This document shows positions 28,520 through 36,897 of a DNA stretch of 64,000 nt, piece after piece. How positions within the stretch are numbered: the first letter of the stretch is position 1; the number at the start of each line of letters is the position of its first letter. The stretch is from Planctomycetota bacterium. Its GTDB lineage: Bacteria > Planctomycetota > UBA1135 > GCA-002686595. Under the pieces are notes generated by a model. That model made no database searches. It was not told where the DNA came from and saw nothing but the letters and a program-made list of their open reading frames with translations. The translations under genes were made by a program, and so were the position numbers. The stretch is from NCBI GenBank assembly GCA_947484275.1, contig CANKOY010000010.1, positions 1-64,000 of the forward strand, read 5' to 3'.

Positions 28520-29394
28520 GCCTTCTCGCTCGCAGTCGTACCGAGGTTGGGCACTACGCGAGCCTCGTGCGTTTTTCGCACTCGATTTTTGCGCTGCCGT
28601 TCGCCTTGCAGGGCGCGTGGTTGGCGGCGGGCGGAATCCCAAATCCACGGACGCTGGCGTGGATCCTGCTTGCCGCGGTCGCGGCGCGCACAGCGGCCAT
28701 GAGCTTCAACCGCCTTGTGGACCGCGATATCGACGGCCGGAACCCGCGTACCAAGTCCCGCGAACTCCCCTCGGGCGCGCTCTCGCAATCGAGCGTGGTC
28801 GCATTGGTCCTGGTGAGTTCTGCGCTGTTCATTGCAGTCGCCTTTTGGATCAATCCTCTGTGCGGAAAGCTGTCGCCAGCGGTGCTCGCGGTCTTGCTCT
28901 TCTACAGCTGGACGAAGCGCTTTACTTGGCTGTGCCACGCCGTCCTCGGCCTCTCCCTGGGGCTTGCGCCCCTGGGAGCTTGGCTGGCCGTTCGCGGCAC
29001 GATAGATGCGCAGGCGCAGATTCCGCTGCTCTTAGCTTTGGCCGTGCTGACTTGGGTCGCAGGTTTCGATCTGATCTACGCCTGTCAGGATGCCGAGTTC
29101 GATCGCGGGGAGGGCTTGCACTCGATCCCGGCTCGGTTTGGCGTGGCGCGGGCGCTGTGGGTGGCGCGCGTCGCCCACGTCCTGACGGTTATTTCCCTAT
29201 CCCTGGTCTTGTGGCGAGCGGAGTTGGGCTGGATTTACGGCGCGGCGATCGCTCTGGCGGCCCTGGTGCTCGTGTTCGAGCACAGCATCGTGCGAGCCGA
29301 CGACTTGAGCCGCGTCAACATGGCCTTCTTCACGCTCAACGGCTGGATTGGCGTCGGACTGTTCGTCGGAATGGCGCTCGACCTGGCTCTGTGA
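28516..29394 (+). CDS. ubiA: UbiA-family polyprenyltransferase (UbiA/MqnP-like)
   Basis: Membrane prenyltransferase that attaches the isoprenoid chain to an aromatic acid. It has 292 residues and about eight to nine transmembrane segments. The first Asp-rich motif is NRLVDRDIDGRNPRTKSREL and the second DLIYACQDAEFDR, both with the expected aspartates. The second motif is of the UbiA/MqnP type. The start is GTG at 28516, overlapping the ubiX stop. Acting with UbiX and UbiE it most likely belongs to menaquinone synthesis; the choice between 4-hydroxybenzoate and a naphthoate substrate is inference. Confidence 0.92.
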   Translation: MSLLARSRTEVGHYASLVRFSHSIFALPFALQGAWLAAGGIPNPRTLAWILLAAVAARTAAMSFNRLVDRDIDGRNPRTKSRELPSGALSQSSVVALVLVSSALFIAVAFWINPLCGKLSPAVLAVLLFYSWTKRFTWLCHAVLGLSLGLAPLGAWLAVRGTIDAQAQIPLLLALAVLTWVAGFDLIYACQDAEFDRGEGLHSIPARFGVARALWVARVAHVLTVISLSLVLWRAELGWIYGAAIALAALVLVFEHSIVRADDLSRVNMAFFTLNGWIGVGLFVGMALDLAL

Positions 29395-29417
29395 TCACGC
29401 GCTCCGCCCCGGCGCGC

Positions 29418-29423
29418 TAACAT
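29418..29423 (+). promoter_or_regulatory. Candidate -10 box, leaderless start of holA
   Basis: TAACAT ends 8 nt before the GTG at 29432; no Shine-Dalgarno. It suggests holA-mutL can be transcribed separately from the quinone genes. Confidence 0.4.
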
Positions 29424-29431
29424 GGTCTGCC

Positions 29432-30535
29432 GTGGCACGCGAAGCGCATCCCCAGGAAGTCCTCGATGAATTGCGCGACAGTTTGGTCGGCGCAAAGTTG
29501 GCCCCAGGCTTCGTCGTGCGCGGCGAAGAGTTGTACTACAGGAACGCCGCCCTGGACCTCCTGCGCGAGCGCGCGCGCAGCACTGGGCTAGAGGTCTGCA
29601 CGCACGACACCAAGGATGGGGGATTCGATGCCCTGCGCCTCCAGGACGATCTGGTGAGCGGCGGACTCTTCTCCAGCGGCCGAATGGTCATCGTGCACGG
29701 CCCCGAGGACCTGCTCAAGAAGGACGGCTCCACCGAGCGTCCCGTGGCTCGCGCGATCGCCAAGTTCCTTTCGACTGGCGCGGGCAGCGTCGTGCTGATG
29801 GCCGAGGGCCTGCGCGCTGACAATTCCACCGTCAAGGCGCTCGTGGCTAGCGGCGGAAAGCTCTTGTCCTTCCGCAAGCTGTACGAGAAGCCCGCTCCCT
29901 GGGAGCGCAACCCCGACCCGCGTCGCACGGAGGTTTGCGAGTGGGTTCTGTCACGGGCCCAGCAATTGGCGCTGAAGGTGAGCGCCGACCAGGCCGTGCT
30001 GCTGGTGGCGGCGGTGGGCGCCGACCTGTGCGCCCTGGAGAGCAAGCTCGCCGAGTGCAAGCACGGCAGCCCTGACTTCTTCAAACAACTCGAGGCCGCT
30101 GCGCCTGTGTCGCCTTTCGAGCTTGCAGCGTCGATCGCCCGCGGGGATCTGCGCTCTGCCCTGCGCGAGAACGAGGGCCTGTTCCATTCCGGTTTCAAAG
30201 GCAAGGACGGCAAGCTGGAAGTTAAACCTGACGCGCTGCGCGAGATCCTGTTCAGTGGACTGCGCTCACAGGTGCGACGCGGACTCTTCGCGAGCGAAGC
30301 CCTGGCCGCCGGCAGCTCCGCAGAAGAGGCCGCAAAAGTGGCTGGCGTCAGCGCCTTTCAGATGCGCGATTTCCAGTCTGCCCTCGGCGCGCGCGACGCG
30401 CTCCAATGGCGCGCGATGTTCGCTGACCTGGGCCGCCTCGAACGCAAGGCGCGCAGCGGACACACCGTGGACGAAAACGACATCGCCCTGTTCGCGCTCC
30501 AGTGGCGCAAATCGAAAGCGGGTGCGCGGTCTTGA
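29432..30535 (+). CDS. holA: DNA polymerase III delta subunit
   Basis: Clamp-loader delta subunit, which opens the sliding clamp. It has 367 residues. The N-terminal domain follows the HolA pattern (GFVVRGEELYYRNAALDLLR, LQDDLVSGGLFSSGRMVIV). Like other delta subunits it lacks a working P-loop. The helical collar region runs through SPFELAASIARGDLRSALREN to the C-terminus. The GTG at 29432 is the first start after the ubiA stop that keeps the family N-terminus. Its stop overlaps the mutL start (TTGA). Overall identity is low, as is usual in this family, so the call rests on architecture. Confidence 0.78.
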   Translation: MAREAHPQEVLDELRDSLVGAKLAPGFVVRGEELYYRNAALDLLRERARSTGLEVCTHDTKDGGFDALRLQDDLVSGGLFSSGRMVIVHGPEDLLKKDGSTERPVARAIAKFLSTGAGSVVLMAEGLRADNSTVKALVASGGKLLSFRKLYEKPAPWERNPDPRRTEVCEWVLSRAQQLALKVSADQAVLLVAAVGADLCALESKLAECKHGSPDFFKQLEAAAPVSPFELAASIARGDLRSALRENEGLFHSGFKGKDGKLEVKPDALREILFSGLRSQVRRGLFASEALAAGSSAEEAAKVAGVSAFQMRDFQSALGARDALQWRAMFADLGRLERKARSGHTVDENDIALFALQWRKSKAGARS

Positions 30536-32325
30536 GTCAGGAGTCCCGCCCGCGAATTGCCGTGCTGCCCGAACTGGTCAAGAACCAGATCGCGGCCGGC
30601 GAGGTGATTGAACGCCCCGCATCGGCGGTGAAGGAACTGATCGAGAACGCGCTCGACGCCGATGCGCGTCACATCGTGATCGATCTCGCGGAGGGTGGCG
30701 TTTCGCTCGTGCGAGTCGTCGACGACGGCATCGGTCTGCAGGCGGCTGAACTCGAACTGGCCTTCGCCAGCCATGCCACGAGCAAGTTGCGCGAAGTGTC
30801 CGACCTCGACCACATCGCCACCTTGGGATTTCGCGGCGAAGCCCTGGCTTCGATCGGGTCCGTGGCCCGCGTGCGCTTGCTCTCCCGCCCGCGTGGTAGC
30901 GAATTGGGCGCAGAGATTAACAACGAAGGCGGACGGCTCACGGCCCTGCGCGAGGCGGGGGCCAGAGAAGGCACGACGATCGAAGTGCGCGATCTGTTCT
31001 TCAACACTCCCGCGCGGCGACGTTTCCTGAAAACACCTGCGACGGAGCTCGGTCGCTGCCTCGATGTCATCCAACGCTTGGCCCTGGCCAATGTGGGCGT
31101 TGGATTCGTCGCCACCCACGAGGGACGCCGGCTGTTTGACGTGGAGGCGTCCATGGACCTGAGGGAGCGCGTGCGGCGCGCCTTTGGTGCCGAGCTGGCC
31201 CAGGCACTCGCGCCAGTGGATGCGCGCGATGGCAGCCTGTCGCTGACTGGCTTCGTCGCGCCGCCGCGCCTGTCGCGCCACGATAGCGGCCGCCAGATGT
31301 GGTTCCTGAACGGACGGCCACTGCGCGACAAGGTGCTGACGCGCGTGCTCAAGGACAGCTACCGCGGCTTCCTGATCGAGGGCAGGCAGCCCGTGGCGTT
31401 CCTCGCGCTCTCGATCGACCCGGCGCAGGTGGATGTGAACGTCCATCCTGCCAAGGCAGAAGTTCGCTTTCGCGATGAGCGACGGATGTTTGGTTTCCTC
31501 GTGCACCACCTGCGCCAGGCAGTGAGCACGACGGACATGTCCACACCCGGCGGGGCGCTATTGGAGCGCGCCGAACGACGCGGCGATGAGGCACTTGCGC
31601 GAACCCTGGTCCCCGCGGGCACCGCGACCCTGCGCTGGTCCACGGCGCAGACAGGCACTGACACCGCAGCTGAGGTGCCTCTCGTGCGCGACGTAATTCC
31701 CCTGCGGTCGCCAGCCGCGCGCCACGGCGCGACGGAACCGCCGGTGGCACCCGCTGACGCACCGGTGATGCAAATCGCGCGCACGTTCATTGTTCGCGCG
31801 CTCGAGGACGGATTTGAGATCCTCGATCAGCACGCCCTGCACGAGCGCATCACTTTCGAGGGTCTCAAGCGCGATCTCGAGTCGCGCCATATGGAGACCC
31901 AGCGCCTGCTGGTGCCCGAAGTCGTCGATGTGTCGCGCGTTCACGTGGGATTGTGCGTGGAGCATCGGCAAGCCCTGGAACGCTTGGGAATCCTGGTGGA
32001 GCCCTTTGGCGCCACCTCCGTGGCGATCCATGGATTGCCTGCGCGCGTGAAGCGCGCGGACCCCGCCGGACTGGTGCGCGATGTGCTTGAACTGATCGAG
32101 GAACGCGGCGTGGCGCCCACGAGCGAGAAGGTGCTCGAGGAAGTGTTGCACCGAGCCGCCTGCCGCGCGTCCGTGATGGCGGGGGATGCGCTAACCGAGG
32201 ACGAAATGCGCGCCCTGCTGGCCCAGGGCGCGGGCCTGGAGAGCGATCAAACTTGCGTGCACGCCCGCCCCACCCGCGTGCGCTTCACGCTCGCCGACCT
32301 CGAGAAGGCCTTCCACCGCCGCTGA
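30532..32325 (+). CDS. mutL: DNA mismatch repair protein MutL
   Basis: GHKL ATPase that links MutS mismatch recognition to strand incision. It has 597 residues from the TTG at 30532, which overlaps the holA stop and puts only a few residues before IAVLPELVKNQIAAGEV; a GTG at 30502 is the alternative. ATPase motifs are KELIENALDAD, DDGIGL and ATLGFRGEALASI. The C-terminal dimerisation domain has DQHALHERITFE at about residue 432, an exact DQHA-x2-E-x4-E endonuclease motif, so strand nicking is probably intrinsic and no MutH is needed. ACRASVMAG and CVHARPTRVRF complete the metal site. Confidence 0.96.
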   Translation: MSQESRPRIAVLPELVKNQIAAGEVIERPASAVKELIENALDADARHIVIDLAEGGVSLVRVVDDGIGLQAAELELAFASHATSKLREVSDLDHIATLGFRGEALASIGSVARVRLLSRPRGSELGAEINNEGGRLTALREAGAREGTTIEVRDLFFNTPARRRFLKTPATELGRCLDVIQRLALANVGVGFVATHEGRRLFDVEASMDLRERVRRAFGAELAQALAPVDARDGSLSLTGFVAPPRLSRHDSGRQMWFLNGRPLRDKVLTRVLKDSYRGFLIEGRQPVAFLALSIDPAQVDVNVHPAKAEVRFRDERRMFGFLVHHLRQAVSTTDMSTPGGALLERAERRGDEALARTLVPAGTATLRWSTAQTGTDTAAEVPLVRDVIPLRSPAARHGATEPPVAPADAPVMQIARTFIVRALEDGFEILDQHALHERITFEGLKRDLESRHMETQRLLVPEVVDVSRVHVGLCVEHRQALERLGILVEPFGATSVAIHGLPARVKRADPAGLVRDVLELIEERGVAPTSEKVLEEVLHRAACRASVMAGDALTEDEMRALLAQGAGLESDQTCVHARPTRVRFTLADLEKAFHRR

Positions 32326-33336
32326 CTACAGTCGCTTAGGACGAAAGTCCTCGACGGTCCATTTCGCGCGCAAAGTGCTGTCTGGCCTGATGGCCACCTC
32401 CACGCGCGCCTTGGACTGGAAGGTGAAGGGCGACGACGGCAGGAGGGGATCGTGGACGCGGAAAAACGTCGGTACGAGTCGGCCGTCGATCTCCTTGAAC
32501 TGATCTGCGGCCAAATCCACGAGCACCGCGGTTTCGAGGACGCGCGTGCCCCCTTCGTCCTGGTGGATCATTGCCAACAGCGGTCGGTGTGTCGTTGGAT
32601 CCAGGCCGATCTGGGCTGTGAACAAGCGCGCCGCTTCGCTGCGCACAGCTTCGACGAGCTGGAAGTCGGGACTGGTGATGGAAACCCACTTCAGCTCACC
32701 GGCTCGCGCGAGCGCACTGCCCTTGGGCGGAGGGATGGTGGCGTCGAACGTCGGCAGGCCCTGGGGCGGGGACTTCAAGAGTTCGAGGCGCGCGATTCGC
32801 AAGCGTGCCGGCTCCGCCAGTGCAAGGTAGTTGCGCGCGATCGAGAGCGTCTGCGTCAGTTCACGCCGGTCTTGGGCGAAGTCCTTTCCCGCCAATTCCA
32901 CGAGGTCGCCCTTCTTGGGGTCCCACAGCCAATCGCCGTCGGGCCCGCGCATGCGCTCGACCTTGCTGTCGGCCATGGTGGTTGAGATGCAGCCGGGATG
33001 GAGGTAGCGGTAGCGCAGATCCACCATGTTGCTCTGGCTGCCGCCGCCCTCGCCCACGGTCGTCACGCGGGTCTGGATTGCAAGATCGAAGGCCGTGATC
33101 ACGGCGGCCGATTCCGGTTTCGGTTGCATGGCCGTCAGCAGCGCGTCCCAGGCGGCGCGCGCTTCTGGCGTGGCATCCGCGGGGAGTGCGCCAGGTTGCA
33201 GAATGATGGGCCCGGGGGCCGTGGCCACCACGGGGGCTTGGGGCGCGGCCTCCGGCGCAGGTGCCTGGGCTCCCAGCAGAGCGAAACACACAAGCGATCG
33301 TCCGCGACACATTTCAAGCCATCCGATCGGAGTCAT
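32326..33336 (-). CDS. Exported protein, function unknown
   Basis: 336 residues, no recognised family. The N-terminus (MTPIGWLEMCRGRSLVCFALLGAQA) looks like a Sec signal peptide, followed by a Pro/Ala linker. The body has beta-rich segments resembling lipoprotein-carrier-like folds (NMVDLRYRYLHPG, WLWDPKKGDLVELAG, FRVHDPLLPSSPFTFQSKAR), but this is only an impression. The longer frame to 33501 would add 55 residues of poor quality before the signal peptide. TACCGT lies 7 nt before the ATG at 33336. It is divergent from miaA and convergent with mutL. Confidence 0.7.
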   Translation of the reverse strand: MTPIGWLEMCRGRSLVCFALLGAQAPAPEAAPQAPVVATAPGPIILQPGALPADATPEARAAWDALLTAMQPKPESAAVITAFDLAIQTRVTTVGEGGGSQSNMVDLRYRYLHPGCISTTMADSKVERMRGPDGDWLWDPKKGDLVELAGKDFAQDRRELTQTLSIARNYLALAEPARLRIARLELLKSPPQGLPTFDATIPPPKGSALARAGELKWVSITSPDFQLVEAVRSEAARLFTAQIGLDPTTHRPLLAMIHQDEGGTRVLETAVLVDLAADQFKEIDGRLVPTFFRVHDPLLPSSPFTFQSKARVEVAIRPDSTLRAKWTVEDFRPKRL

Positions 33337-33343
33337 GGACCTA

Positions 33344-33349
33344 ACGGTA
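33344..33349 (-). promoter_or_regulatory. Candidate -10 box, leaderless start of exported protein gene
   Basis: TACCGT on the minus strand, 7 nt before the ATG at 33336; no Shine-Dalgarno. Confidence 0.3.
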
Positions 33350-33569
33350 GTCCGGGACCACGGCTGCGTCACGGACAGGGGTGGCGATTGTCTGGGGACG
33401 GACGCGCCGGGGCTCCCTTTCCCGTGAGGTTTCGCGCTGGGGTTCGCGGGGACACACAAGCCGGGCTTGTGGGGATCAACCGGCATCCGGGGCCGGCGCA
33501 ACTTCGGACGCAGAAGGGCGACCGGGCCGTGGACGATGACCCGTGATGGGAGCCAGGCTCCCGCACGCC

Positions 33570-33575
33570 TATCCT
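33570..33575 (+). promoter_or_regulatory. Candidate -10 box, leaderless start of miaA
   Basis: TATCCT ends 9 nt before the miaA ATG at 33585; no Shine-Dalgarno between. Confidence 0.4.
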
Positions 33576-33584
33576 GAGCGCGTC

Positions 33585-34535
33585 ATGGACCAGGACTCAC
33601 TCGACGAACATCCGCTGACTTTCCTCGTGGGGCCCACCGCCTCCGGCAAGAGCGATTTTGCGCCAGAGCTGGCGCGCGTCCTCGGCGCGCAGATTGCCAG
33701 CCTGGACTCGATGCTGGTCTACCGCGGGATGGACATCGGCACCGCCAAGCCGGGGCGCGAACTGCGAGCGCGCGTGCCGCACCATTTGATCGACCTCGTG
33801 GAACCGAGCGAGTCCTATTCGGTTTCGCGCTACGTTGACGACGCTCGCGATGTGGTTCAGACGTTGAGGGCTTCGGGCCACGGCACGCTGTTCGTTGGCG
33901 GCACGGCGCTGTACCTGAAGGCCCTGACGCACGGATTGTTTCGCGGGCCCGAGGTCGATCAGGCGCTGCGCGTTGAATTGGAGCGGCGTTGGACGGAAGA
34001 AGGGCGAGACAACTTGTTCGCGGAGTTGCAGCGCGTCGATGGTCCCAGCGCAGCGCGCTTGCACCCCAACGATCGCAAGCGCGTGCTTCGCGCACTGGAA
34101 GTCCACGGGCAGACCGGCCGCGCGCTTTCGGATTGGCAGCGCGAGTGGCGCGATGGAGATGGCCGCTCTGCGGGACGAGCACGCCGCATCGTCGCGCTCG
34201 AACTTAGCGTCGAAGAATTGGATCGCCGCATCCCGTTGCGCACGCGCGCGCTCTTGGACGCGGGCTGGGTGGACGAGGCGCGTCGCATCCGCGAGAGGCC
34301 TGGCTTCGGCGTGACAGCGAGCGCCGCGCTCGGGTACAGCGACGTGCTGGAATTCGCGGACGGAAAAATCTCTCGCGCGGACTGCGAAGCGCGCGTGAAC
34401 CTCCGCACGCGGCAGTTCGCTCGCCGACAGCGGACCTGGCTGCGACAATTTCCTGAGATCCTCTGGATCCATGGGCATCAAGATGAGGCCCAGGCCGGCG
34501 CGCTGAATCGAGCCGCGGCGCACCTTGCCTGCTGA
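33585..34535 (+). CDS. miaA: tRNA dimethylallyltransferase
   Basis: Adds a dimethylallyl group to A37 of tRNAs that read UNN codons. It has 316 residues. P-loop GPTASGKSDFA (16-26), DSMLVYRGMDIGTAKP, HHLIDLVEPSESYSVSRY, LFVGGTALYLKAL and the C-terminal LRTRQFARRQRTWLRQF are all present. The ATG at 33585 is preferred to one at 33543, because the latter adds 14 residues before the family start and the TATCCT box lies between them. It is monocistronic, with a hairpin between its end and the convergent lipoprotein gene. Confidence 0.96.
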   Translation: MDQDSLDEHPLTFLVGPTASGKSDFAPELARVLGAQIASLDSMLVYRGMDIGTAKPGRELRARVPHHLIDLVEPSESYSVSRYVDDARDVVQTLRASGHGTLFVGGTALYLKALTHGLFRGPEVDQALRVELERRWTEEGRDNLFAELQRVDGPSAARLHPNDRKRVLRALEVHGQTGRALSDWQREWRDGDGRSAGRARRIVALELSVEELDRRIPLRTRALLDAGWVDEARRIRERPGFGVTASAALGYSDVLEFADGKISRADCEARVNLRTRQFARRQRTWLRQFPEILWIHGHQDEAQAGALNRAAAHLAC

Positions 34536-34630
34536 ACTTCGCTCGAGCGCTAGCGCCCGCCTGGAGCAGTGCCCTGCTTCGACATCGCGACGGGACTTTT
34601 TCAACGGGCCGCCAGGCGCGCAAAATGAAT

Positions 34631-34668
34631 CCGGGACCTGAGCGCCTTGCGGCGGCTCGCGGTCCCGG
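34631..34668. terminator. Hairpin between convergent miaA and small lipoprotein gene
   Basis: CCGGGACC (34631-34638) pairs perfectly with GGTCCCGG (34661-34668), and the arms can extend inward with GAGCGCC/GGCGGCTC imperfectly. Its place between two convergent 3' ends suggests a shared terminator. There is no T tract. Confidence 0.4.
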
Positions 34669-34726
34669 GTGGGGCGGCCTGAGGGCACCGCCGTTAGATA
34701 TGGGGAATTCGGGGCGTGCGCTGAAA

Positions 34727-34990
34727 CTACAGCCCGCTCGTGCGCGGATTGTCGGGGTTGGTGTTCAGCAGGCGACGCACCAGCGTCTTGCCGATGCTCT
34801 GGGACTCGCGCAAGCCATAGCTCAACGGATTGCCGTCCTTCGTGCCGTCGTAGCCGAAGAAGTGGTAGGTGATCCGAGGGCCGATGGACTCGACGCGCCA
34901 GTGGTTCGTCTGGACGGCGCTGGGGGCGAAGCAACCGCCAAGTAGTGCGGCGAGGGCGATTCCGGCGAGGCTGGCGTGGAGGAATTTCAT
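34727..34990 (-). CDS. Small lipoprotein, function unknown
   Basis: 87 residues. The N-terminus MKFLHASLAGIALAALLGGC is a standard lipoprotein signal peptide with lipobox LGGC (Cys20). The mature part (about 67 residues) includes RITYHFFGYDGTKDGNPLSYG and shows no known domain. A longer frame to 35089 adds 33 residues that would ruin the signal peptide, so the ATG at 34990 is chosen. No Shine-Dalgarno is evident. Divergent from nadD. Confidence 0.72.
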   Translation of the reverse strand: MKFLHASLAGIALAALLGGCFAPSAVQTNHWRVESIGPRITYHFFGYDGTKDGNPLSYGLRESQSIGKTLVRRLLNTNPDNPRTSGL

Positions 34991-35128
34991 GGATTGAAGA
35001 AAACTGCCGCGGGGGCGGCGGTTGATCACGGGTCCGGTGGATCGCTGGGTGAGGGGTACCTGGCCCGTAGGCGGTCCTTTGACCATCACCTTCCGGGGCG
35101 GAACTTGCGCAAGAGTCTAGGGGGCGGT

Positions 35129-35135
35129 TAGGAGG
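35129..35135 (+). promoter_or_regulatory. Strong Shine-Dalgarno sequence that fixes the nadD start
   Basis: TAGGAGG, 8 nt before the GTG at 35144. It is one of only two strong Shine-Dalgarno sequences I saw in the window. Confidence 0.75.
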
Positions 35136-35143
35136 GGGTCAAC

Positions 35144-35947
35144 GTGGAGCATCCCGTCAACGATCCCGCCGCCCCCCAATCTGACGGGAGAGGCGCGCCA
35201 AGCCACTACCTGGGCGCCAGCGCAGGTAACGCGGGCCCGGCCGGGGCCCCCTTCGCCGCCCCGAACTTCAGTGGCCTCGGTTTGCGTCGAATAGGGATCT
35301 ACGGCGGGTCCTTCGATCCGGTTCACCGTGGCCATCTCCACGTGGCCGCCGAGGCCCAGGGCGCGCGGGGACTGGAGCGTGTCGTGTTCCTGCCGGCGGC
35401 GCAGCCGCCCCACAAGCCTGATCAGATCCTGGCCAGCGGTGCGGACCGCGTGGCCATGCTGCGAATGGCCGTGGCGGGGCGCGACGACTGGTCCGTGGAC
35501 GGGCTCGAATTGGAGCGCAGTGGCCTGTCCTACACGATCGACACCGTGAATCTCGTGCGCAGGCGCTGGGGCCTCGATCCAGAGGCCCGTCTGTTCTTGA
35601 TCCTCGGCAGCGACAACTTGCGCGGCTTCGCCCAGTGGAAGGATGCTGCGCTGCTGCTCGAGCGCACTGAACCTGTGGTCGTGCCGCGGGAGCGCGACCT
35701 GGGGCCGACCCTGACGCGCCTGCACACTGAACTCTCGCCCGATTTGGCACGGCGGCTGGAGCGCTCGATCGTTGACACCGACGCGCTGCTGGTTTCTTCC
35801 AGCGGAGTGCGCGAAGCACTCGCGCGAGGTGTGGTCCAGGAATCAACCTTGCCCCCCGGAGTGCTGGAATACATTCGCGCGCGCGGCATTTATGGCGCGC
35901 AGGGCGCCCAGCGTGCACCAGGCGCCCCGGGTCAAGGCACGGATTGA
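35144..35947 (+). CDS. nadD: Nicotinate-nucleotide adenylyltransferase
   Basis: Adenylates nicotinic acid mononucleotide in NAD synthesis. It has 267 residues. The nucleotidyltransferase signature is GIYGGSFDPVHRGHL (51-65), with PPHKPD, LILGSDNLRGFAQW and VSSSGVREALARG (the SxxxxR motif). The GTG start has a strong Shine-Dalgarno, so the 48-residue Pro/Ala/Gly-rich N-terminal extension before the family motif is likely translated; such an extension is unusual. The C-terminus is also extended and low in complexity (GAQGAQRAPGAPGQG). The stop overlaps a TTG and lies 3 nt before the ATG of the next gene. Confidence 0.94.
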   Translation: MEHPVNDPAAPQSDGRGAPSHYLGASAGNAGPAGAPFAAPNFSGLGLRRIGIYGGSFDPVHRGHLHVAAEAQGARGLERVVFLPAAQPPHKPDQILASGADRVAMLRMAVAGRDDWSVDGLELERSGLSYTIDTVNLVRRRWGLDPEARLFLILGSDNLRGFAQWKDAALLLERTEPVVVPRERDLGPTLTRLHTELSPDLARRLERSIVDTDALLVSSSGVREALARGVVQESTLPPGVLEYIRARGIYGAQGAQRAPGAPGQGTD

Positions 35948-35949
35948 GC

Positions 35950-36897
35950 ATGATTCAAACCGCAACGAGTTGGGGGCTAGATCTCGTCCAGCTAAGCCTG
36001 CCCGCGATCACCACCGCGATCGCTGTCCCCGTCTTGACGCGCTTCGCGCGTCGTCTGGGACTTGCTGATAGCGGTGGAGGCATCGGACTCCATCGCGCCG
36101 AAGCTCGCACGCCGCGTGCACTCGTGGGCGGGATTGCGATTGGCATAGGAGTTGGAGTTCACGCCGGGACTCAGGGTTTCATCGGGCAACCCTGGCCCCT
36201 GCTGTTGCTATTGCTCGTGCTGGCCATCGGTCTGATCGACGACCGCTCCCAGGCTGGATTGTCCGCTGGCACCAAGCTCGCGCTTCAGTCTCTGCCGGCG
36301 CTGGTCTTTGCTGGTCTCGTGTATTCGGAGGGGATGCTCTTCTGCGCCGTTGTGTTCGTGGCCTCCATGGCCGCCCAAAATCTCGCCAACACGTTCGACA
36401 ATGCGGACGGCGCGCTGCTGGGACCCGCTGCGTTGGCGTTGCTGCCGACGCACCCCGCCTGGGCCCTCGTGCTCGGCGTCGTGCTGGCGTCCAACCTGCG
36501 CTGGAAATCAAGCTCGACGGTGATCTTGGGGGACAGCGGCAGTCACCTGGTCGCACTGATCTTGCTCTCGGCTCCATCGGCCTGGGGCGCGTTCCTGATT
36601 CCAGCGCTCGATCTTGGGCGCGTGGTTCTGGTTCGCCAGGCCCAGGGCAGAGCCTGGTGGGTCGGAGATCGCGTGCACCTGGCTCACCGACTTGCGGCCC
36701 ACGGTCACGGACCGGGTCCGGTGGCGCTGCTCATGACCTGCGCGGCGTTGCCAGCGATCGCCGCGACCTCCTTCGGATACGGCCCGACGCACTTCGCCGC
36801 CGGGCTTGGGGCCAGCGGTTTGTTGTTCATCGCCCTGCTGCGTGCTTCCCCTGCCGTGGACGGCCGGGGAGTGCCCCTCAGGGATACTCAATCCTAG
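35950..36897 (+). CDS. MraY/WecA-like polyprenyl-phosphate sugar-1-phosphate transferase
   Basis: 315 residues with about nine to ten membrane segments. Family motifs in order are LIDDRSQAGLSAGTKLALQ (the Asp-Asp of the first cytoplasmic loop), NLANTFDNADGALLG (matching the NxxNxxDxxDG loop), VILGDSGSH and DRVHLAHRLAAHG (the His-rich loop typical of the WecA branch). It would transfer a sugar-1-phosphate, probably an N-acetylhexosamine, onto undecaprenyl phosphate to start a surface glycan. The ATG at 35950 is used; a TTG at 35944 overlapping the nadD stop is possible. Its 3' end overlaps the convergent lipoprotein gene by 20 nt. Confidence 0.82.
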   Translation: MIQTATSWGLDLVQLSLPAITTAIAVPVLTRFARRLGLADSGGGIGLHRAEARTPRALVGGIAIGIGVGVHAGTQGFIGQPWPLLLLLLVLAIGLIDDRSQAGLSAGTKLALQSLPALVFAGLVYSEGMLFCAVVFVASMAAQNLANTFDNADGALLGPAALALLPTHPAWALVLGVVLASNLRWKSSSTVILGDSGSHLVALILLSAPSAWGAFLIPALDLGRVVLVRQAQGRAWWVGDRVHLAHRLAAHGHGPGPVALLMTCAALPAIAATSFGYGPTHFAAGLGASGLLFIALLRASPAVDGRGVPLRDTQS

